DNA of 64,000 bases from Duganella aquatilis (GTDB lineage Bacteria; Pseudomonadota; Gammaproteobacteria; Burkholderiales; Burkholderiaceae_D), in contig NZ_WKJL01000002.1 of the NCBI RefSeq assembly GCF_009674565.1, positions 310,001 through 374,000 on the forward strand, read 5' to 3'. Position numbers and translations under genes: made by a program. Positions 54,987-64,000 of the stretch are shown in pieces (position 1 is the stretch's first letter; every line of letters starts with the position of its first letter). The notes beneath the pieces were generated by a model. The model had not been told where the DNA came from and searched no databases. It saw nothing but the letters and a program-made list of their open reading frames with translations.

Positions 54987-56266
54987 ACCTTGCCGAAATA
55001 CTCGCTCCCGCGCCGCCGGACAACGTAGAAGACCGCCACAGCCAGCTCCTGGCGCTACTGAAAGACGGCCACCTCGACCTCGCCCACGCAGCCTGGCGCG
55101 CGGAGCTGGCCACCGGCGAGCGCTCCTTTCAGTGGGCACAGTTCGAACTTGAACGCGCCATGGAGCGCGGCGACTTCTCACTGATGGAACAGCTGGGCAA
55201 GCTGCTGGCCTACCGCTGGCGCAGTCCCTGGTATCCGCAGCAAACGCAAACGGACGAAGCCGAACTCTTGCCACGCGCGCCGCGCGACTCCCTCACCGTT
55301 AGCAAATTGCGACACGACGCGGGACAGTTTGCCTACCTGCGCAGCCTGGAATTGCTGCCGCCGCAATTCGACACCACCATCCAGACCTATCACGACCTGG
55401 CCGACCGCCTTCACGAAGAAGATCGCAAAGTCCTGAGCGGCGTCGAGCGCTCGCTGATCGGCAACGTCTACAACCGCATCGTCCACTTGCCGGAGGTCGG
55501 CCGCGTCGAACGCGCTCTGTCGCCCAACTGGAGCCCACGCGAAATAGAGGAGCGCTTCCTCGATCGCGGCGAAGGCCTGGTGATCATCGACGACTTCCTG
55601 ACGCCGCTGGCACTGGAAGGTCTGCACCGCTTCGCCATGCAAGCCACCGTGTGGACCGGCATCCGCTACGCCTTCGGCCGCTTCGGCGCATTCTTCCAGG
55701 ACGGCTTCAACTGCGCACTGCTGCTGCAAGTCGCCGAAGAACTGAAAGCCGCACTGCCGCGCGTGATCACGCCGCGCTACCCGCTGCGCCAGATATGGGG
55801 CTTTAAAAACGCCGACGACCTGCCGCGCGACGTCAACCTGCACGCCGACTTCGCCGCCGTCGACGTCAATTTCTGGCTGACGCCGGACGCCTGCAACCTC
55901 GATCCGGCAAGCGGCGGCATGAAGATCTACGACGTCGACGCGCCGCAGGCATGGGACTTCCACACCTACAACGGCCGGACCGACATCATCAAAGCCTTCC
56001 TGCGCGAAAACCATGCACAGGAAACCTACGTCCCCTACCGCCAGAACCGCTGCGTGATGTTCAATTCGGACCTGTTCCACGGCACGCACGAAGTGCATTT
56101 CAAGCCCGGCTTCGAAAATCACCGCATCAACGTCACCATGCTGTACGGCCATCGCGAAAACGACGAGCTGCACCGTACCTTGAGCAGCCGTCCGGACCTG
56201 CAATCGCGCTGGGGCCGGCAAGCCAGCGCATGGCGTTCGCACGTCTTCAGCCGCCATCGCACATAG
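54983..56266 (+). CDS. Fe(II)/2-oxoglutarate oxygenase-like protein
   Basis: 427 aa. Residues 1-190 are an N-terminal helical region (like TPR or leader-binding parts). The C-terminal half has the 2-His-1-carboxylate facial triad H287-x-D289 (NLHADFA) and a distal His, H366 or H368 (LFHGTHEV), with the 2OG-binding Arg R381 (NHRINVTMLYG). So it probably hydroxylates a substrate using O2 and 2OG. The start overlaps the repeat protein gene by 4 nt, suggesting that protein or a metabolite of the same path is its substrate. The assignment of H366 versus H368 is uncertain. Confidence 0.82.
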   Translation: MNLAEILAPAPPDNVEDRHSQLLALLKDGHLDLAHAAWRAELATGERSFQWAQFELERAMERGDFSLMEQLGKLLAYRWRSPWYPQQTQTDEAELLPRAPRDSLTVSKLRHDAGQFAYLRSLELLPPQFDTTIQTYHDLADRLHEEDRKVLSGVERSLIGNVYNRIVHLPEVGRVERALSPNWSPREIEERFLDRGEGLVIIDDFLTPLALEGLHRFAMQATVWTGIRYAFGRFGAFFQDGFNCALLLQVAEELKAALPRVITPRYPLRQIWGFKNADDLPRDVNLHADFAAVDVNFWLTPDACNLDPASGGMKIYDVDAPQAWDFHTYNGRTDIIKAFLRENHAQETYVPYRQNRCVMFNSDLFHGTHEVHFKPGFENHRINVTMLYGHRENDELHRTLSSRPDLQSRWGRQASAWRSHVFSRHRT

Positions 56267-56276
56267 GGAATGCGTC

Positions 56277-56966
56277 ATGCCCTCCCAATTCGGACAAGAC
56301 CGCCTGGTGCTGCAACTGTTGAACGGCAAGCGCGATGGTTTTTTCCTCGACACCGGCGCCGCCGACGGCGTCCGCAGCAGCAACACGGAACTGCTGGAAC
56401 GCGAATTCGGCTGGCGTGGCCTGTGCATTGAGCCGAACACAGGCTTCTACGACAAACTGATACGCGCACGCCGCTGCGCTTGCCTGAACGCCTGCCTGTA
56501 CGACCGCGTGGCCGATCTGCCCTTCCTGGAAGCGGCAGGCACACTGGGCGGCCTGTTGAACGCCTTCGATCCAGGCCAGCTGGCATTCGCCATCAGGAAT
56601 CAGCGCTTGCCGGTGGATGCCGCCGGCATGCCGCCGCTGGTCACCAAGCGCACCATGACGATTGCCACCGCACTGTCGCTGGCGCAGGCGCCGCCCGTCA
56701 TCGATTACTGGAGCCTGGATACGGAAGGCAGCGAGCTGCTGCTGTTACAAAGCTTTCCGTTCGACGAACACACCTTCAACGTCATTACCGTCGAGCACAA
56801 TCACCAGCCGGCGCGCGTGGACATCCGCCGTTTTCTGGAAGCGCGCGGTTTTGTGTTTGTGACGGCGGTGTTCATCGACGATTGCTATGTGCGCGCGGCG
56901 GCGTTTCCCAACCTGCACTCGAACAGCGCCGCATGGCGCAAGCGCATCAATCGGCCAGCGAGATGA
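56277..56966 (+). CDS. FkbM family methyltransferase
   Basis: 229 aa. SAM-binding DTGAADGVRSSNTELLE near residue 20, then GLCIEPN, and the downstream WSLDTEGSE and NVITVEHN segments typical of FkbM. FkbM enzymes usually O-methylate sugars or polyketides. The gene starts 10 nt after the oxygenase and ends in a 20-nt convergent overlap with DUF2145. As third gene of the cassette it may methylate the same substrate as the oxygenase. Confidence 0.88.
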   Translation: MPSQFGQDRLVLQLLNGKRDGFFLDTGAADGVRSSNTELLEREFGWRGLCIEPNTGFYDKLIRARRCACLNACLYDRVADLPFLEAAGTLGGLLNAFDPGQLAFAIRNQRLPVDAAGMPPLVTKRTMTIATALSLAQAPPVIDYWSLDTEGSELLLLQSFPFDEHTFNVITVEHNHQPARVDIRRFLEARGFVFVTAVFIDDCYVRAAAFPNLHSNSAAWRKRINRPAR

Positions 56967-57822
56967 CGCGGTCGCCGTCTGCGGGCTGGCAGCCGTCGGC
57001 GATCGGCGTCCAGCCGCGATGGACAACGATCTGACGATCATCGTGGCACAGTTCCACGCGCTGGCTTTGCGGAAAGCGCGTGTGGACAAAAGTCTCCAGC
57101 GTGCTGGGCAAGCTGATGCGTAATTTGAGCGCGGCGCGATCCTCGTCCGGATGGTCGTCCAGATGCACCAGCGGCACGAAGTACGAGGCCAGCATCCACC
57201 AGCGCGAACTGATTTCAACCGGCTCCGGCGCATAGTGCTCGTCGTGCAGCCATTGTTGCGCGCGCTCGCGCAAATCCTCGCCGTCCGGCAGCTCGCCCCA
57301 GACAGCGGCCAGCATCTCGATCAGCCATTGATTGCAGTTCTGGTAGCGCAGACTGTAGGCGTAGGCATTGGCGCTGTACTGCGCCGCCAGCAAGTGCAGC
57401 GCACGCGGCGTGTCCAGCAAAGGCTGCGGCGGCAGCCGCACGATGCTGATGTAACCAAGTTCGGGATCGTCGGTGCCCATGGCAAAGCCGGCCAGGCCCT
57501 GGTCGTAAATGCGCGGACGGTGTTCGTCGCAGGCGTAGTACAGCTGGCGCGCCGCCCACAATCCCTGCTCCGAGCGCCAGGCCAGCGCGGCATGCGAATA
57601 GCGGATATGGAAGCGCGACAGGTCCAGCCCGGAACGGCTGACCAGCGCCACGCCGTCATCGTTGGCGGCCAGTTCGTCGCGCAGCACGGCGGCAAAGCGC
57701 AGCAGACGGTCCTGCTCGGCGGCGGTCAGTTCATGCGAGCGATCGCAGAACTGCGACGAGGATGCCTGCGCCGAGCCTGCCGCCATCAGCAGTCCCAGCG
57801 CCAGCGCGCGCAGGAATTTCAA
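56947..57822 (-). CDS. DUF2145 exported protein
   Basis: 291 aa from TTG 57822. I chose this start because it begins a canonical signal peptide (KFLRALALGLLMAAGSAQA) and gives a TTGA overlap with the upstream gene stop; the longer ATG 57858 form has an odd N-terminus. The mature part matches DUF2145: QFCDRSHELTAAEQDRLLRFAAVL, RSGLDLSRFHIRYSHAA, YACDEHRPRIYDQGL, YSANAYAYSLRYQNCNQWLIEML. Invariant Cys and Trp suggest a hydrolase-like or lipoprotein-linked enzyme, function unknown. Confidence 0.85.
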   Translation of the reverse strand: MKFLRALALGLLMAAGSAQASSSQFCDRSHELTAAEQDRLLRFAAVLRDELAANDDGVALVSRSGLDLSRFHIRYSHAALAWRSEQGLWAARQLYYACDEHRPRIYDQGLAGFAMGTDDPELGYISIVRLPPQPLLDTPRALHLLAAQYSANAYAYSLRYQNCNQWLIEMLAAVWGELPDGEDLRERAQQWLHDEHYAPEPVEISSRWWMLASYFVPLVHLDDHPDEDRAALKLRISLPSTLETFVHTRFPQSQRVELCHDDRQIVVHRGWTPIADGCQPADGDRVISLAD

Positions 57823-58274
57823 AGGCTCAGGGGACGCGATGCCAGTTCGCCATACCATTCATCGGCCAGTACCAGGTAGAACGGCTGGCGATTGTCGGCA
57901 CGGCCGAACTCGACGCCGTAGACGCGGTTGTGCGCGTACATCGTATCGCCAACGGCCAGCTGCTGCTTGTCGAAGGTGGCTTGCGGCAGGTCGAGCACAA
58001 CGCGCTGCTCGGGATCGGCGGCCTGCATGGTGACGCGGGTGCGGTCGGCGTGGTCCGGCGTGGCGGCGATATCGATAATGCGGTAATCCGCATCGGCCAC
58101 CCTGTGATTCTTGTTCGAGCTGTTGCTGGAACCGGCCAGCGAATCGGACACACTGCCGCTCGACGCCGAGCCAGCGCTGGAAGCGGACGACGCAATACTC
58201 TCCGCCTGCGCCTGCAAGGCCAGGCCTAATGCGCCGGCGGCGCAGATCAATCGCATGGTCAAAGTGATATTCAT
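57819..58274 (-). CDS. Exported hypothetical protein paired with DUF2145
   Basis: 151 aa. Signal peptide (residues 1-24, LICAAGALGLALQAQA), then a Ser-rich low-complexity linker (SIASSASSAGSASSGS), then a small folded region (ADYRIIDIAATPDHADRTRVTM...). No recognised motif. It precedes DUF2145 with a 4-nt overlap, so the two are coupled and probably work together in the periplasm. Confidence 0.8.
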   Translation of the reverse strand: MNITLTMRLICAAGALGLALQAQAESIASSASSAGSASSGSVSDSLAGSSNSSNKNHRVADADYRIIDIAATPDHADRTRVTMQAADPEQRVVLDLPQATFDKQQLAVGDTMYAHNRVYGVEFGRADNRQPFYLVLADEWYGELASRPLSL

Positions 58275-58321
58275 TTAAACTTCCTGAATTGTGCCAATAA
58301 GGAAGTATAAAGGAGATAGCC

Positions 58322-58906
58322 ATGCCCGCATCCGAAATCGCCTGCTGGTTCGACTTTGCCAGCACCTACAGCTACGTGAGCGTGTTGCGCCTGGCGCGGC
58401 AGCGGGATGTGATCGTGCAGTGGAAGCCGTTCCTGCTGGGGCCGATCTTCAAGGAACAGGGCTGGGACAATTCGCCGTTTGTGCTGCAAAAAGACAAGGG
58501 CGACTATATGTGGATGGACATGGCGCGCGAGTGCGCCAAGTACGGCCTGCCGTGGCGCCAGCCTTCCGAATTTCCGCGCCGCTCGCTGCTGGCGGCGCGC
58601 GTGGCATTGCTGGGCGAGCATCAGCCGTGGATGGCGGAATTCTGCGCACGCACCATGCTGGCCAACTTCGAGCATGACGAAGACATCGGCAGCTCGGACT
58701 GCATCGCCGCCATCCTGACCAGCATCGGCCTCGACGCCGCCACCCTGCTCGCCGCCGCCCAATCCGACGACAACAAGGCCCGCCTGCGGGCGCGCAGCGA
58801 AGAAGCCAAGTCCCGCCACCTGTTCGGCGCCCCCACCTTCTTTGTCGACAACGAAATGTACTGGGGCAACGACCGCCTCTCCGACGCCCTAGCCAAGCGC
58901 CGCTAG
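58322..58906 (+). CDS. 2-hydroxychromene-2-carboxylate isomerase-like (DsbA fold)
   Basis: 194 aa kappa-class GST/HCCA isomerase family. The start CWFDFASTYSYVSVLRLA and C-terminal LFGAPTFFVDNEMYWGNDRL fit the family; the active Ser is in FASTYSYV. No CxxC, so not an oxidoreductase. No naphthalene-type cluster nearby; probably general detoxification. AAGGAGA precedes the ATG. The 3' end overlaps the antitoxin gene by 18 nt. Confidence 0.88.
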   Translation: MPASEIACWFDFASTYSYVSVLRLARQRDVIVQWKPFLLGPIFKEQGWDNSPFVLQKDKGDYMWMDMARECAKYGLPWRQPSEFPRRSLLAARVALLGEHQPWMAEFCARTMLANFEHDEDIGSSDCIAAILTSIGLDAATLLAAAQSDDNKARLRARSEEAKSRHLFGAPTFFVDNEMYWGNDRLSDALAKRR

Positions 58907-59116
58907 CCTGCCCCGATACCTCTCCATATAAACACGCAAAATCTGATCAATACGCTTTGAAGATTCAGGCTCAGGAAACGTGTCTTTAAACCACTCATAA
59001 ACCTCGCGATCAACCAGCACCGTGTGTTTTTGGACCAGTGGGCTGATTCTTCGCGCTTTCACAAAGAATTCTTCGCCCAGTTCCGGGATATCACTTAGAT
59101 CAATAGCCTCGCTCAT
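58889..59116 (-). CDS. BrnA-like antitoxin
   Basis: 75 aa. DLSDIPELGEEFFVKARR resembles the BrnA start and KHTVLVDREVYEWFKDTFPEPESSKRIDQILRVYMERY the ribbon-helix-helix-like C-terminal part. It normally binds BrnT and represses the operon. The start overlaps the toxin-like ORF by 17 nt. Its 3' end overlaps the isomerase gene. Assignment rests on motif style and position. Confidence 0.65.
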   Translation of the reverse strand: MSEAIDLSDIPELGEEFFVKARRISPLVQKHTVLVDREVYEWFKDTFPEPESSKRIDQILRVYMERYRGRLAALG

Positions 59117-59366
59117 ATCTTTTCTCCTCAGACCTCAATGCTTTTCGAGCCGAAATAATCCTGGTCGTATCAGCGTCTCGATTTACAAATACGACCGCCA
59201 GCAACCGCGCGGCTGAAAAACCAATTGCCACGTAGCGGTCCTCGTCCAGTGGACTATCCGCATCGAAATGGCAGATTGTTGCGGCGATGCGGCTGTTCGC
59301 TGAAGCATATTCAGGGATGCCGTATAATCTTAGACCGCCCTCAGCCTTCCGGCGCGCCTCTCCCAC
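59100..59366 (-). CDS. BrnT-like toxin, possibly 5'-truncated
   Basis: 88 aa from GTG 59366. The C-terminal half matches BrnT: DEDRYVAIGFSAARLLAVVFVNRDADTTRIISARKALRSEEKRY. The expected N-terminal FxWDPxK segment is not found; the first ~30 residues read through the metH promoter region, which includes a plus-strand TATAAT at 59323-59328. It may be non-functional or use a later start. No clear ribosome-binding site at correct spacing. Confidence 0.55.
   Translation of the reverse strand: MGEARRKAEGGLRLYGIPEYASANSRIAATICHFDADSPLDEDRYVAIGFSAARLLAVVFVNRDADTTRIISARKALRSEEKRYERGY
59323..59328 (+). promoter_or_regulatory. Probable metH -10 element
   Basis: A perfect TATAAT on the plus strand, 56 nt upstream of the metH ATG and inside the toxin-like frame on the other strand. 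A weak CTGAAG lies 17 nt upstream as -35. Confidence 0.5.
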
Positions 59367-59383
59367 GACCTTAGAGATATTAA

Positions 59384-63170
<3,787 letters not shown>

Positions 63171-63184
<14 letters not shown>

Positions 63185-64000
63185 TCCGGCTGGCGAGATA
63201 GCGTTTCGGCGGCTGTCCCAGCACCCGCTTGAACGCATTGCCGAACGCGCTCTCCGAGGCATAGCCGGCCGCCGCCGCCACCTCCGCCACCGAGGCCGCG
63301 CCATTGCGCAAGGCGTGGCTGGCCAGGTGCATGCGCCAGCGTATCAGGTAGTCGAGCGGCGGCACGCCGACGACCGCCTTGAAGCGCGCGGCAAAGCCGG
63401 AACGCGACATGTGCGCGCGTTCCGCCAGTTCCGGCAAACTCCAGGCCCGCGCCGGCTCCGCATGCATGGCCTGCAGCGCGCGCCGCAGCCCGGCGTCGGC
63501 CAGCGCACCGAACCATCCCTGCTTGGCGCCGGACGAGGCCAGATGCTCGCGCATCAGTTCGATAAACATCATCTGCATCAGCTGGCGCGCCTGCACCTCG
63601 CCGCCGGCTTCCTGCTGCGCCATTTCGTTGGCCAGCCGCGCCAGCAGCCAGTGCATCGTCTGCGCCCGTGGCGCGGCGGCCGGCAAATGGATCACGGCCG
63701 GCAGCGCATCGACCAGCAGCGGCGCCACCGCCGCATCCAGCACCATCTTGCCGCCGAGGATGTGGCAGCGGTCGCCGTAGAAGGCGATGCCGTTCGCCGC
63801 CCCGGCAAAGACTTCGGCCGCCTCGCGCGGCGTCAATGCCAGATCGCTGGCGATGACGAACGAACGCCCCCGGGCCAGCATAAAACAATCGCCTTCCCGC
63901 AGATGCAGCGCGGCTTCGCCGTCCACCTGCAACCAGGCGTCGCCGCGCAGGACGGCGTTGAACTTCAGGCCCTCAAACTCGCGCACGCGTACCGACCAGG
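63171..64000 (-). CDS. AraC family regulator (cupin-6 type), 5'-truncated by window edge
   Basis: At least 276 aa; the frame continues past the window ([14 protein letters not shown]). N-terminal cupin-like domain ([22 protein letters not shown]) and C-terminal tandem HTH with [41 protein letters not shown] and [31 protein letters not shown]. Likely regulates a gene beyond the window; the start lies outside. Confidence 0.92.

Overview
The window reads as a single chromosomal stretch from a GC-rich betaproteobacterium. An Oxalobacteraceae genus near Duganella, Massilia or Janthinobacterium is most likely. This rests on protein character and on housekeeping clusters typical of Burkholderiales: dusB-fis-purH next to ruvC-ruvA-ruvB, smg-dprA-LysM opposite def-fmt, and rplM-rpsI followed by argC and erpA. 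The placement is inference; no rRNA or tRNA gene is visible. Both window edges cut genes: valS at the left and an AraC regulator at the right.

Layout. 1-13 kb holds the 3' part of valS, a YheO-type regulator with a PLP dehydratase, a large TonB-dependent receptor, a secreted M1 aminopeptidase, and small DUF2147, ThuA and DUF454 genes, an SDR and a LysR regulator. 13-23 kb is core housekeeping on the minus strand: yaiI, ruvB, a decayed phosphoribosyltransferase fragment, ruvA, ruvC, purH, fis, dusB, then tyrS-dtd-PEBP-phosphatase. 22.7-33.9 kb holds a cell-wall M23 peptidase with anmK, a TetR gene divergent from a TetX-like flavin monooxygenase, erpA, argC, rpsI-rplM, osmC, a small AraC-linked oxidoreductase operon and coq7. 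34-40.6 kb holds two adjacent ABC exporters; the second permease is fused to an M1-type metallopeptidase. 40.7-53.3 kb holds a chemoreceptor, an ArsR-desaturase-coiled-coil operon, topB, smg, dprA, LysM, def, fmt and a MerR regulator. 53.3-64 kb holds a nitroreductase, a three-gene cassette (Thr-Gly-Thr-Asp repeat protein, Fe(II)/2OG oxygenase, FkbM methyltransferase), a DUF2145 pair, a DsbA-fold isomerase, a BrnT/BrnA-like toxin-antitoxin remnant, metH and an AraC regulator.

Most interesting. The translationally coupled cassette at 54090-56966 looks like a repetitive substrate protein with two tailoring enzymes, and its first ribosome-binding site sits in a hairpin. Two palindromic elements end in the same GGGGTCAG core (2323-2352, and a 91-nt one at 40612-40702), and each fills the gap between convergent genes. 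The ruvCAB cluster is split by a fragment that looks like a mobile-element phosphoribosyltransferase. A BrnT-like toxin frame overlaps the metH promoter. Several promoters carry well-placed operators: the TonB receptor, the TetR/monooxygenase pair, the MerR/nitroreductase pair and the ArsR gene.

Genes are packed tightly, with many 1-4 nt start/stop overlaps and convergent overlaps of 13-20 nt. The only stretch over 300 nt without an intact gene is 14775-15347.
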